Part shown: piece by piece, positions 17,124 to 27,440 of the stretch | Numbering within the stretch: position 1 is the first letter of the stretch | How the letters are laid out: each line of letters starts with the position of its first letter | From: JAWWOW01 sp033851265 | Lineage (GTDB): Bacteria > Actinomycetota > Actinomycetes > JAWWOW01 | Length of the DNA stretch: 64,000 nucleotides | Reading direction: 5' to 3' | Assembly: GCA_033851265.1 (NCBI GenBank) | Contig: JAWWOW010000005.1 | Location: forward strand, 360,665-424,664 | Made by a program: the position numbers and the translations under genes | Notes under the pieces: generated by a model | Seen by the model: the letters and a program-made list of their open reading frames with translations, nothing else | What the model was told of the DNA's origin: nothing | Databases searched by the model: none

Positions 17124-18482
17124 GTGAAGAGCGCGATCGAGTCGCTTGGCCCGACCCGGGTGCGGCTGACCGTCGAGGTGCCGTTCGAGGAGCTCCAGCC
17201 GAGCGTGCAGGCGGCGTACAAGAAGATCGCCGGACAGGTGAAGATCCAGGGATTTCGTCCTGGCAAGGTCCCGCCGCCGGTCATCGACCGCCGCGTCGGC
17301 CGCGAGGTCGTCCTCGAAGAAGCAGTCAACGAGGCGTTGCCGGTGTTCTACGGACGCGCCGTCGAGGAGAACTCCGTCGCGATCATCGGGACACCTCAGG
17401 TCGAGGTGAAGGAGTTCAGCGACGGCGGACAGCTCGCCTTTACGGCTGAGGTCGACGTCCGCCCCGAGATCACCGTTCCGGACTATGCAGGCATGCCGGT
17501 CAGCGTCGACGACGCGGAGGTGACCGACGAGCAGATCGACGAACAACTCGGTGCACTGCGCGATCGATTCGCCACCTTGTCCGCCGCGGACCGCCCCGCG
17601 CAGGAGGGTGACTTCGTCACCCTCGACCTCAAAGTTGTCATCGACGGTGAAGAGGTCGACGACGGCTCGGCCACGGGCTTGTCCTACGAGGTCGGCAGCG
17701 GCGATTTGCTACCCGGCCTCGACGAGGCGCTGGTCGGCCTCAGCGACGGCGACACCAAGACCTACACCGCCGATCTGACCGAGGGCGTGTACACCGGCAA
17801 GCAGGCCGAGATCACGGTCACCCTGCGCAGTGTCCGCGTCAAGCAGGTACCCGAGCTCGACGACGACTTCGCGCAGACCGCGAGTGAGTTCGACACCATC
17901 TCCGAACTCCGCGATGACGTGCGCAACCGGCTCGCGCGGATCCGCAACCTGGAGCAGGGTGGGCAGGCCCGAGACCGCGTCCTTGAAGCGCTGCTCGAGA
18001 AGGTCGACATCCCGCTGCCGGAAAGCATCGTGGCGAGTGAGATCGAGTGGCGCCAGCACTCGCTCGCGCACCAACTGGAGTCGGCTGGGCTGACCAAGGA
18101 CACCTATCTGCAACTCGAAGGCAAATCCGCCGAGGAGTTCGACGGCGAGATCGACACCAGCGCAAAGCAGGCGGTTAAGGCGCAGTTCGTCCTTGACGCC
18201 ATCGCTGACGCCGCCGACCTGCAGGTCGCCGAGTCCGACCTGACCGAGCAGATCATCCGCCGGGCTATGCGCCTGGGCGTCTCTCCCGACGACTACCTCC
18301 GCCAGCTCGTCGACGCGAACCAAATCGCCACGTTGTACGCCGAGGTACGCCGCAACAAGGCCCTCGGTCAGGTCGTCGACGCCGCCGAGATCACCGATGC
18401 GTCGGGACGGCCGGTCGACATGGCAGCCCTGGTCGAGCAGGCGACACCGCCCGAAACCACCGCATCCGACCAGGACGAGTGA
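17124..18482 (+). CDS. tig: Trigger factor
   Basis: Ribosome-bound chaperone and peptidyl-prolyl isomerase that meets nascent chains at the exit tunnel. It is 452 residues with the three usual parts: the ribosome-binding domain (residues 1-150, with the signature FRPGKVP at about 43-49), the FKBP-type PPIase domain (about 160-245), and the helical C-terminal chaperone domain ending in an acidic tail. GTG 17124 (VKSAIESLGPTRVRL) is preferred to an upstream in-frame start because GGAG lies 7 bp upstream and this is the family N-terminus. clpP1P2-clpX follow, as in mycobacteria. Confidence 0.95.
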   Translation: MKSAIESLGPTRVRLTVEVPFEELQPSVQAAYKKIAGQVKIQGFRPGKVPPPVIDRRVGREVVLEEAVNEALPVFYGRAVEENSVAIIGTPQVEVKEFSDGGQLAFTAEVDVRPEITVPDYAGMPVSVDDAEVTDEQIDEQLGALRDRFATLSAADRPAQEGDFVTLDLKVVIDGEEVDDGSATGLSYEVGSGDLLPGLDEALVGLSDGDTKTYTADLTEGVYTGKQAEITVTLRSVRVKQVPELDDDFAQTASEFDTISELRDDVRNRLARIRNLEQGGQARDRVLEALLEKVDIPLPESIVASEIEWRQHSLAHQLESAGLTKDTYLQLEGKSAEEFDGEIDTSAKQAVKAQFVLDAIADAADLQVAESDLTEQIIRRAMRLGVSPDDYLRQLVDANQIATLYAEVRRNKALGQVVDAAEITDASGRPVDMAALVEQATPPETTASDQDE

Positions 18483-18503
18483 TGTTCCGCCTGGGCTCGC
18501 CTG

Positions 18504-18520
18504 GTGCGCTCACAGCGAAC
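18504..18520 (+). promoter_or_regulatory. Putative ClgR operator upstream of clpP1P2
   Basis: The 17-bp sequence GTGCGCTCACAGCGAAC has a core CGCTCACAGCG that fits the published ClgR consensus CGC-Y-N-A-N-R-GCG at every position, with 5 of 6 bases symmetric in each outer arm. It lies about 40 bp upstream of a TAGGGT -10-like hexamer (18560-18565) and 97 bp before clpP1. ClgR activates clpP1P2 and clpC in Streptomyces, Corynebacterium and Mycobacterium. No clgR gene is in the window. Confidence 0.65.
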
Positions 18521-18600
18521 GTCGCCCAAATGCGGGACTCCTTCCTCGCCGAGCCGCGTTAGGGTCGACGTACATCAGGATTGAGTTCGAGAGGTGACCT

Positions 18601-19230
18601 GTGACGAGTCCGATCAGCCCCATGCCAGCCGATAGGGGTGCAGCCGGCGGCGGGATGAACCTTGGCGACCAGGTCTTCGAGCGCTTGCTGCGCGAGCGGA
18701 TCATCTTTCTCGGCACACAAGTCGATGACCCGATGGCCAACATGATCTCGGCGCAACTGCTTCTGCTCGATGCCGAGGACAGCCACCGCGACATCTACCT
18801 CTACATCAACTCACCCGGCGGCTCGGTCTCTGCCGGTCTCGCGATCTACGACACGATGCAATACGTCAAGTCCGACGTCGCGACGGTCGCAATGGGCCTG
18901 GCTGCGTCGATGGGGCAGTTCCTCCTCTGCGCCGGCACACCCGGCAAGCGGTTCGCCCTCCCGCACGCGCGCATCCTGATGCACCAGCCGTCGGGTGGCA
19001 TCGGGGGAACGGCTTCAGACATCGCGATCCAGGCCGAGAACATGCTGTGGACCAAGCGGACCATGCAGGAGCGGATCGCTGAGCACACGGGGCAGACCGT
19101 TGAGACGATCGAACGTGACTCTGACCGCGATCGCTGGTTCACGGCCGATGAGGCCAAGGAGTACGGCTTCGTCGATCACGTGGTGAGCGGCGCAGAGCAA
19201 ATCCCCGCGACTACTGGTCGCCGGTCCTAG
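18601..19230 (+). CDS. clpP1: ATP-dependent Clp protease proteolytic subunit 1
   Basis: Serine protease that forms the mixed ClpP1P2 barrel with the next gene product and degrades proteins unfolded by ClpX or ClpC. It is 209 residues. Catalytic S103 is in GLAASMGQF, H128 in ILMHQPSGG, and the aspartate is in the ERDSDRD segment near 172. The N-terminal 20 residues are probably removed as a propeptide. GTG 18601 follows GAGAGGTGA; ATG 18622 is an alternative. clpP2 starts 9 bp after the stop. Confidence 0.95.
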   Translation: MTSPISPMPADRGAAGGGMNLGDQVFERLLRERIIFLGTQVDDPMANMISAQLLLLDAEDSHRDIYLYINSPGGSVSAGLAIYDTMQYVKSDVATVAMGLAASMGQFLLCAGTPGKRFALPHARILMHQPSGGIGGTASDIAIQAENMLWTKRTMQERIAEHTGQTVETIERDSDRDRWFTADEAKEYGFVDHVVSGAEQIPATTGRRS

Positions 19231-19239
19231 GAGCCCATA

Positions 19240-19887
19240 GTGAGCGAAATCCACGTTCCCAACAGCCGCTATGTGCTGCCGTCTTTCGTCGAGCGCACGA
19301 CGTACGGCATCAAGGAATCCAACCCGTACAACAAGCTCTTCGAGGAACGCATCATCTTCCTCGGCGTGCAGGTCGATGACGCCTCGGCCAACGACGTCAT
19401 GGCCCAGTTGCTGACGCTCGAGTCCACCGACCCGGACCGCGACATCATCATGTACATCAACTCGCCGGGCGGCTCGTTCACGTCGTTGACTGCGATTTAC
19501 GACACGATGCAGTTCGTCAAGCCGGAGGTCCAGACGTTCTGTCTGGGTCAAGCGGCCAGCGCTGCCGCTGTGCTGCTTGCTGCGGGTACGCCGGGCAAGC
19601 GCTTCGCACTCGAGAACAGCCGCATCATCATTCACCAGCCGGCGACCGAAGGCGGCTACGGCCAGAGCAGCGACATCGAGATTCAGGCCAACGAGATTCT
19701 CCGGATGCGCGCGCTGCTGGAGTCTCTGCTGTCGCGACACACCGGCCGCAGCGAGGAACAAATTCGCAAGGACATCGAGCGCGACAAGATCCTCACTGCG
19801 GAGCAAGCGGTCGAGTACGGCCTCGTGGACCAGGTGATCTCCACCCGCAAGGCCAACCAGGCCAAATTGGCCGTCAGCAGCACGTGA
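19240..19887 (+). CDS. clpP2: ATP-dependent Clp protease proteolytic subunit 2
   Basis: Second ClpP subunit of the mixed tetradecamer, 215 residues. Catalytic S107 is in GQAASAAAV, H132 in IIIHQPATEG, and the aspartate is in IRKDIERDK near 181. The hydrophobic AAAVLLAAG after the serine is typical of actinobacterial ClpP2. GTG 19240 follows TAGGAGCC. In mycobacteria both subunits are essential. clpX is separated by 140 bp that hold a GGTGCTCCTAGCGCC near-palindrome at about 19972-19986 and no further gene. Confidence 0.95.
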   Translation: MSEIHVPNSRYVLPSFVERTTYGIKESNPYNKLFEERIIFLGVQVDDASANDVMAQLLTLESTDPDRDIIMYINSPGGSFTSLTAIYDTMQFVKPEVQTFCLGQAASAAAVLLAAGTPGKRFALENSRIIIHQPATEGGYGQSSDIEIQANEILRMRALLESLLSRHTGRSEEQIRKDIERDKILTAEQAVEYGLVDQVISTRKANQAKLAVSST

Positions 19888-20027
19888 CCGCCAAATGGCC
19901 CAGCGACTTCCATCGGTGTCCCGTGTGTCAAGGGGCTCCGTGACGGCAGAACAGCCTGTACCGTCTTAGGCGGTGCTCCTAGCGCCGCAGATTTGACGGT
20001 TCTGGCGACGAGGCAGAGAGGTCCCGG

Positions 20028-21302
<1,275 letters not shown>

Positions 21303-21506
21303 CAGACCGCGCAATCGCGGCTAGTCCGGCACGCACCGAAAATTTTTCACTCGGATGGCCGAAACTTTGCCCTGGTAGGTCACCGTTCGTGTGGGTATCT
21401 TCACCCTGGGTAATGAATTTGAGACTTTCGCATTAGGGGCGGTCCGTCGCATGATGCATCTGCCGGGTGCCTCGCCAACCTCGCAGCTGCAGCGGGAGGC
21501 GCCGAG

Positions 21507-22463
21507 ATGACGGGCCCGGTTGACCCGAACCGAGATGCGCCTGGGCACGTGGCCGAGGTAATGGCCCCGGTCACGTCCGACGTTGCGTCGGACTCCGCAA
21601 CCCCTTACGTGGGCGCCCCACGTCCTGGTGAGCCGCCCGCTGACGATCAGGGCCTATCGCATACGGCAACGGCGCGGCTTCGGCTTGTCAGTGATCTTGC
21701 TCGGCAGGTCACCGCGCGCCATGACCTCGGGGATGTCCTCCAGACCACCCTTGCCGGGCTGCGTCGATTGGTGGGTTTCGGCGGCGGGTCGATCCAGCTG
21801 CTCGACGATGACGGTTGGATCCGACTCGCCGCCGCAGACCCGGCGCCGCCGGAAGACGTGCTGGCGATGCGCATCCCACTCGGATCGAGCATCGGCGGAC
21901 GAGTGATCCTGACCGAGCAGCCGGTCTACCTGGCCGACGTTCTCACCGAACCCGTCGTTGCCGACGAATCGCAGAGTCCGCTGCGCTCGCGCGTCTCACC
22001 AGGCGGTGTGCGTAGCTACTTCGGCGTACCGCTGCTGGCCGACGGGCACGCGATCGGCCTGTTGCAGATCGATGCGCCCGAGATCGATGCCTGGGATGAG
22101 TACGACCGGCTGCTGCTGTTGTCCGTTGCTCCCATCGTGGCCGCAGCGATCCAGAACGCGCGGGCGTATGCGCGCGTTGCTGTGCTCACCGCCAATGTTC
22201 GACGTGACACTGAACGTCACGACCTGGTCGCGAGCATCGTCGACACCGAAATTGACGCGGCCCTTGCTGCCCTGGTCGCGCTCTCCGAAGACTCGCCGCT
22301 GGTCCGCGACCAGGTCGACCAGCTGACGACCGCCATCGCTCGCATCCGCGGTGCGCTGGGTGACACCTCGAGTGGTCAACAGACAGCAGCGGCCCGCCGG
22401 CCCGGTCGTCAGCGCAACAACAGCAGCGACATTGACCTGCGGGGCAACAAAACGCGGACGTGA
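21507..22463 (+). CDS. GAF domain-containing protein
   Basis: A 318-residue protein. The N-terminal 65 residues are acidic and disordered. A GAF fold spans about residues 70-225 (GFGGGSIQLLDDDGWIRLAA, IGGRVILTEQPVYLADV, SYFGVPLLADGHAIGLLQID), followed by a helical segment (about 225-290) and a basic tail RRPGRQR. GAF domains bind small ligands or act as sensors. No output domain such as a kinase or phosphatase is fused, so it probably signals by partner contact. ATG 21507 follows GGGAGG. The 204-bp region upstream is unusually AT-rich in places (AAAATTTTT near 21341) and may hold its promoter. Confidence 0.72.
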   Translation: MTGPVDPNRDAPGHVAEVMAPVTSDVASDSATPYVGAPRPGEPPADDQGLSHTATARLRLVSDLARQVTARHDLGDVLQTTLAGLRRLVGFGGGSIQLLDDDGWIRLAAADPAPPEDVLAMRIPLGSSIGGRVILTEQPVYLADVLTEPVVADESQSPLRSRVSPGGVRSYFGVPLLADGHAIGLLQIDAPEIDAWDEYDRLLLLSVAPIVAAAIQNARAYARVAVLTANVRRDTERHDLVASIVDTEIDAALAALVALSEDSPLVRDQVDQLTTAIARIRGALGDTSSGQQTAAARRPGRQRNNSSDIDLRGNKTRT

Positions 22464-22491
22464 CGGTTGGACCGCTCCGTAGACTCGCCGC

Positions 22492-25107
22492 GTGAGCCAG
22501 GCGCACGCCCGACCCGAGCTCCCGCCGCAGTACGCACCGGGAGACTCCGAGAGCACGCTCTACGAGCGGTGGGTTGAGCGCGGCTACTTCACGCCGGACG
22601 AGAAACCGAGCGACAAGCCGACCTACTCCATCGTCATCCCGCCGCCGAACGTCACCGGCCAGTTGCACATGGGCCATGCGTTCCAGCACACGCTGATGGA
22701 CGCACTCACGCGCCGCCGGCGGATGCAGGGCTACGACACGCTCTGGCTGCCGGGCATGGACCATGCGGGGATCGCGACCCAGAACGTCGTCGAACGCGAG
22801 CTGGCCAATGAGGGCAAGAGCCGCCACGACCTCGGCCGCGAGGCCTTCGTCGACCGCGTCTGGCAGTGGAAAGAGGAGTACGGCGGCCGCATCCTCGGTC
22901 AGATGCGCCGACTCGGCGACGGTGTCGACTGGACGCGCGAGCGGTTCACGATGGACGCAGGGCTGTCGCGCGCGGTCCAGACCATCTTCAAGCGTCTTTA
23001 CGACGACAACCTCATCTACCGCGCCGAACGCATCATCAATTGGTGCCCTCGCTGCCTCACGGCGCTGTCGGACATCGAGGTCGACCACAAGGACGACGAG
23101 GGTGAGCTCGTTTCGATCCGGTACGGCGACGGCGACGGCGCCGTTGTCGTCGCGACCACGCGCGTGGAGACGATGCTCGGCGACACCGCGGTGGCGGTGC
23201 ATCCCGACGACGAGCGCTATCGACACCTGATCGGCACCGAGGTGCAGTTGCCGCTGACCGATCGGCGTATCCCGATCGTCGGTGACGACCACGTCGACCC
23301 CGAGTTTGGCACTGGCGCGGTGAAGGTGACGCCTGCGCACGATCCCAATGACTTCGACATCGGGCAGCGGCACGGACTGCCGATGGTCGTGATGCTGGAC
23401 GAACGCGGTGTAGTGACTGCGCACGGTCCGTTCGAAGGCCTGGATCGCTTCGAGGCGCGCCCCGCCGTGACCGCTGCCCTCCGCGAGCTAGGGCGCATCG
23501 TCGATGAGAAACGCCCGTACGTCCATGCGGTCGGTCACTGCTCGCGCTGCGACACCGTGGTCGAACCCCGACTGTCGCTGCAGTGGTTCGTGCGCGTTGG
23601 CCCGCTTGCCAAGGCGGCGGGGGATGCGGTCCGCGACGGGCGCACGACCATCCATCCGCCGGAGCTGGCCAAGCGGTACTTCGACTGGGTCGACGACATG
23701 CACGACTGGTGCATCAGCCGGCAACTCTGGTGGGGACACCGGATCCCGGTTTGGTACGGCACCGACGGCGAGACGCGCGTCCTCGGCCCCGACGAGACCC
23801 CACCCACCGGAGACGCCTGGGCGCAGGACGAGGACGTGCTCGACACGTGGTTCTCATCCGCGCTCTGGCCGATCTCCACGTTGGGTTGGCCCGAGGAAAC
23901 CGGCGATCTCGCGCGCTTTTATCCGACCAGTGTGCTGCTCACGGGCTACGACATCATCTTTTTCTGGGTCGCACGGATGATGATGTTCGACCTGTACGCC
24001 AGGGACGGCCTACAGCCATTTGACGTCGTTGCGTTGACCGGACTCATCCGCGACGGCCGCGGCCGCAAGATGTCGAAGTCCGCCGGCAACGCCGTCGACC
24101 CGCTCGACTGGATTGAGCAGTACGGCGCCGACGCGCTGCGGTTTACCCTCGCGCGCGGCGCGAACCCTGGCACCGATGTTCCGATCACCGAGGACTGGGT
24201 CAAGGGGAGCCGCAACTTCATCAACAAGGTCTGGAACGGCGTCCGATTCGGCTTGGCCAACGGTGCGACGACCGGCGAGATCCCGCCACGCGACGCGCTC
24301 GCGTTGGCGGACCGATGGATCCTGTCGCGACTCAACACAACCGTCGACGAGGTCAACGCGCTTTACGAGGACTACCAGTTCGCCAAGGCCGCGGACTCGC
24401 TGTTCCACTTCGCGTGGGATGAGGTCTTCGATTGGTACGTCGAGCTGGCCAAGACTTCGTTCAAGAAGAGCGACGACCAGGCAGCGGCAACGCGTGTTGT
24501 CCTTGCGCACGTCCTCGACGTGCTCCTTCGGCTTCTGCATCCGATCATCCCGTTCGTCACAGAGCAGTTGTGGACGGCGTTGACTGGCGGTGAGTCCATC
24601 GTCATCGCTGACTGGCCAGAGGCATCCGATCAGCGTCTCGATGCCGAGGCAGAAGTCCAGATCGGCTTGTTGCAGGTGGTTGTCACCGAGGTGCGCCGCT
24701 ACCGCGCCGAGCAGGGCCTGCGACCTCGGCAGAAGGTCGACGCGGCCCTCGTCACTGCTGACAGCGTTCTCACGGAGTATTCGACCGAGCTCGGCGCACT
24801 GACCGACCTGACCGTGCAGTCCCGGGACGACATCCCCCACGGGTGGGCCGTGGTCGACATCCGTGGTTCACGGATCGCGCTCGACCTCTCCGGGGCGATC
24901 GATGTGCCGGCCGAGCGGGCTCGCCTGACCAAGGACCTCGAGGCCGCGCAGAAGGCAAAGAGCGTCGCCGAGACCAAGCTGGGCAACCCCGCCTTCACCG
25001 GCAAGGCGCCCGAGCAGGTCATCTCGACGATGCGCGCTCGGCTGACGGCCGCTGAAGCGGACATCGCACGCATCACCGGGCAGCTCGAGGCGCTGCCGTC
25101 GGGGTGA
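22492..25107 (+). CDS. valS: Valine--tRNA ligase
   Basis: Charges tRNA-Val. The 871-residue class I synthetase has the HIGH-type motif GQLHMGHAF near residue 57, the KMSKS motif GRKMSKSAGN near 524, an editing (CP1) domain with VVATTRVETMLGDTAVAVHP near 220, an anticodon-binding domain, and the C-terminal ValS coiled-coil arm (about 800-865). GTG 22492 is 6 nt after TAGACT (22480-22485), suggesting a leaderless mRNA. The stop overlaps folC by 4 bp, as is usual in actinobacteria. Confidence 0.97.
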   Translation: MSQAHARPELPPQYAPGDSESTLYERWVERGYFTPDEKPSDKPTYSIVIPPPNVTGQLHMGHAFQHTLMDALTRRRRMQGYDTLWLPGMDHAGIATQNVVERELANEGKSRHDLGREAFVDRVWQWKEEYGGRILGQMRRLGDGVDWTRERFTMDAGLSRAVQTIFKRLYDDNLIYRAERIINWCPRCLTALSDIEVDHKDDEGELVSIRYGDGDGAVVVATTRVETMLGDTAVAVHPDDERYRHLIGTEVQLPLTDRRIPIVGDDHVDPEFGTGAVKVTPAHDPNDFDIGQRHGLPMVVMLDERGVVTAHGPFEGLDRFEARPAVTAALRELGRIVDEKRPYVHAVGHCSRCDTVVEPRLSLQWFVRVGPLAKAAGDAVRDGRTTIHPPELAKRYFDWVDDMHDWCISRQLWWGHRIPVWYGTDGETRVLGPDETPPTGDAWAQDEDVLDTWFSSALWPISTLGWPEETGDLARFYPTSVLLTGYDIIFFWVARMMMFDLYARDGLQPFDVVALTGLIRDGRGRKMSKSAGNAVDPLDWIEQYGADALRFTLARGANPGTDVPITEDWVKGSRNFINKVWNGVRFGLANGATTGEIPPRDALALADRWILSRLNTTVDEVNALYEDYQFAKAADSLFHFAWDEVFDWYVELAKTSFKKSDDQAAATRVVLAHVLDVLLRLLHPIIPFVTEQLWTALTGGESIVIADWPEASDQRLDAEAEVQIGLLQVVVTEVRRYRAEQGLRPRQKVDAALVTADSVLTEYSTELGALTDLTVQSRDDIPHGWAVVDIRGSRIALDLSGAIDVPAERARLTKDLEAAQKAKSVAETKLGNPAFTGKAPEQVISTMRARLTAAEADIARITGQLEALPSG

Positions 25108-26468
25108 CCAGCACACCCACCGACGGCGAGAGTCCGGAGGACGCACTCGCGCGGGCCGAACGCGCTCTCGAGGATCGCGTCGCGACGCGCATGGTCCCGG
25201 GCCTGCCGCGCATCGAGGACCTGCTCGACCTGCTCGGCGCACCACACCGCGCGTACCCATCGATTCACGTCGCCGGCACCAACGGGAAAACGACGACCAC
25301 GCGGATGATCGAGGCATTGCTTCGCGAGCTCGGCCTGCGCACCGGTCGTTACACGAGCCCGCACCTCGAGTCGGTGACGGAGCGAATCGCCATTGATGGA
25401 CGCGCGCTGACACCGGAGAGGTTCGCGGAGGTCTACGCCGAGGTCGCGCCGTACGCCGAGATCGTCGACAAGAAGCACGACGAGCCGATGACGTACTTCG
25501 AAGTGCTGACCGGGATGGCGTTCGCCGCCTTCGCTGATGCGCCGGTCGATGTGGCTGTCGTCGAGGTCGGGCTGGGCGGCACGAGTGACGCGACCAACGT
25601 GATCGGCGCTCCAGTGGCGGTCATGACACCCGTTGCCCTCGACCATATGGACGTGCTGGGTCACACGGTCGAGGCGATCGCGACTGACAAGGCCGGCATC
25701 CTGCACGAGGGCGCGTTCCTGGTGACCGCGCAACAGCCCATCGACGCTGCAGAAGCGATCCTGCGTCGTGCTGTTGAAGTCGGCGCCACGGTGGCGCGCG
25801 AAGGTCTCGAGTTCGGCGTACTCGAACGCCAGCACGGGGTGGGTGGGCAGCTGCTGACGCTGCGCGGGCTCCAGGGCGAGTACGACGACATCATGCTGCC
25901 GCTGCACGGTGCGCATCAGGCGTCCAACGCGGCAGTCGCGCTGGCTGCCGTCGAGGCGTTTCTCGGCGCGCAGCAAGCGCTGGACGCCGACGCAGTCCGT
26001 GCGGCGTTCGCTGGCGTCACGTCGCCGGGTCGCCTGGAAACGATGCGTACCAACCCAACGGTGCTTCTGGACGCCGCGCACAATCCCGCCGGCGCCGCGG
26101 CTCTCGTCGACGCGTTGGGGGAGGCCTTCGCGTTCTCGCGTTTGGTCGGTGTCGTCGCCGTCCTGTCCGACAAGGATGTGCTCGGCTTACTCGATGCGCT
26201 CGAACCCGCACTTGACGCGATTGTCGTGACTACGAATTCGTCACCTCGTGCGCTGCCGGCGTCAGAGCTGGCCGAGATCGCAATCGATGTGTTCGGGGAA
26301 GACCGGGTCGAGCAGGTCGATCGACTTGATGAAGCATTGGAGGCAGCGATCGGTTTGGCAGAGGCCGACCCCGATCTCATCGGAGCGCCCGGTGGCCTCG
26401 GTGTGTTGGTGACCGGGTCCGTGGTTACCGTCGGCGAAGCGAGGCATCTGTTGCGAGGAGGTGCGTAG
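25104..26468 (+). CDS. folC: Bifunctional folylpolyglutamate/dihydrofolate synthase
   Basis: Adds glutamate to folates, with possible dihydrofolate synthase activity. It is 454 residues of the Mur-ligase type. The P-loop AGTNGKTTTT is at 57-66, the TSPHLES motif near 90, and the central-domain VEVGLGGTSDATNV near 152 binds the second metal. The C-terminal domain carries LLDAAHNPAGA near 322. GTG 25104 overlaps valS (GTGA). DUF4233 begins right at its stop, so valS-folC-DUF4233 are one transcription unit. Confidence 0.95.
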   Translation: MTSTPTDGESPEDALARAERALEDRVATRMVPGLPRIEDLLDLLGAPHRAYPSIHVAGTNGKTTTTRMIEALLRELGLRTGRYTSPHLESVTERIAIDGRALTPERFAEVYAEVAPYAEIVDKKHDEPMTYFEVLTGMAFAAFADAPVDVAVVEVGLGGTSDATNVIGAPVAVMTPVALDHMDVLGHTVEAIATDKAGILHEGAFLVTAQQPIDAAEAILRRAVEVGATVAREGLEFGVLERQHGVGGQLLTLRGLQGEYDDIMLPLHGAHQASNAAVALAAVEAFLGAQQALDADAVRAAFAGVTSPGRLETMRTNPTVLLDAAHNPAGAAALVDALGEAFAFSRLVGVVAVLSDKDVLGLLDALEPALDAIVVTTNSSPRALPASELAEIAIDVFGEDRVEQVDRLDEALEAAIGLAEADPDLIGAPGGLGVLVTGSVVTVGEARHLLRGGA

Positions 26469-26777
26469 GTGCTCCCGTCAGCTCTGCTTGTGATCGAGGC
26501 GCTCCTCGTGCTGCTCGTCGTACCTGCAGTTGCGCACGACAGCGACCACGTCGCTGTGCAGTCTGGTCTTGCTGCCGCACTTGCCGTGTGTCTCTTCCTC
26601 GCCGCGGCACGTGGCCGACATCGCGCCGGTCACATCGCCGGCTCGGTCCTGCAGTTGCTCGTCGTCGCCAGCGGGTTCATCGCCTGGCCGATGTGGATCC
26701 TCGGAGCGTTGTTCGCCGGCCTCTGGGTCGCGGCGCTCCGGGTCGACGCGGAAGTTGCCAAACCCAAGGGCGACTAG
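26469..26777 (+). CDS. DUF4233 membrane protein
   Basis: A 102-residue protein with three to four hydrophobic helices (about 5-22, 28-45, 53-70 and 72-89) and a charged cytoplasmic tail. Proteins of this size and pattern follow folC in many Actinomycetia and are classed as DUF4233; their function is unknown. GTG 26469 directly follows the folC stop and GGAGG is within the folC end. Confidence 0.8.
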   Translation: MLPSALLVIEALLVLLVVPAVAHDSDHVAVQSGLAAALAVCLFLAAARGRHRAGHIAGSVLQLLVVASGFIAWPMWILGALFAGLWVAALRVDAEVAKPKGD

Positions 26778-26822
26778 CATCGCGCGGCGTACTGCTGCTC
26801 ATCCATCCACTCAGGAGTTCTC

Positions 26823-27230
26823 GTGTCGGAACGCACCCTTGTCCTCGTCAAGCCGGACGGTGTCCGGCGCGGTCTCGTGGGTGAGGTGATCTCCCGCCTC
26901 GAGCGCAAGGGGCTCACGCTCGTGGCGACCGAGCTGCGCACGCTCGACCGAGCGACCGCTGAACAGCACTACGCGGAACACACGGACAAGCCGTTCTTCG
27001 CCGATCTCGTGACGTTCATCACGGGCGGCCCGCTGGTCGCGCTGGTCGTCGAGGGCCCGCGCGCGGTCGAAGCCGTGCGGACGATCATGGGAGTGACCGA
27101 CCCGGTGCAGGCGACACCCGGCTCGCTGCGCGGCGACTTCGCGCTGGAGATCGGCCAGAACCTCGTGCACGGATCGGACTCGCCACAGTCAGCCGCCCGC
27201 GAGGTCGCCCTTTTCTTCCCGTCCCTCTAA
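26823..27230 (+). CDS. ndk: Nucleoside-diphosphate kinase
   Basis: Balances (d)NTP pools by transferring the gamma phosphate from ATP to NDPs through a phosphohistidine. At 135 residues it has the standard length. The active histidine is H116 in NLVHGSDS, with the conserved KPDGVRRG at 10-17. GTG 26823 follows AGGAG. A dispersed hairpin repeat begins 13 bp past the stop and may end transcription. Confidence 0.96.
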   Translation: MSERTLVLVKPDGVRRGLVGEVISRLERKGLTLVATELRTLDRATAEQHYAEHTDKPFFADLVTFITGGPLVALVVEGPRAVEAVRTIMGVTDPVQATPGSLRGDFALEIGQNLVHGSDSPQSAAREVALFFPSL

Positions 27231-27242
27231 ACGATCTTGATT

Positions 27243-27322
27243 TGGCGCCTCTGGTGCACTGAACCTGCGGCGCACGCGGCGAATGTGAGCTGACCGACGG
27301 TTCAATTCACCAGCGGCGCGCG
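27243..27322. repeat. Dispersed hairpin repeat, copy A
   Basis: An 80-bp palindromic unit with arms GCGCCTCTGGTG...TGAACC and GGTTCAA...CACCAGCGGCGC (about 17 of 21 positions pair) around a GC-rich centre. Its reverse complement recurs as copy B at 33429-33522. After inversion the central 46 bp of the two copies match at about 34 positions and the outer arms match more closely. It lies between ndk and mreB. It may act as a terminator, a REP-like element or a small RNA; the sequence alone does not decide. Confidence 0.65.
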
Positions 27323-27391
27323 GGATCACCGCGAGTGGTGGAGTCGTGACGGCCACGCGTGCGATTTGGTCGGGTTCGCAACCCCGCAGGT

Positions 27392-27397
27392 ACGATC
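27392..27397 (+). promoter_or_regulatory. Candidate -10 of the mreB operon
   Basis: TACGAT lies 44 bp upstream of the mreB ATG, preceded by GGGTTCGCAACCC (a 5-bp inverted repeat). The -35 is not clear. The rest of the 210-bp ndk-mreB gap is taken up by repeat copy A. Confidence 0.35.
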
Positions 27398-27440
27398 GCG
27401 CAGACTCCCCGTCGCATCTGTGAAAGGCGTTTCCCCCTCA

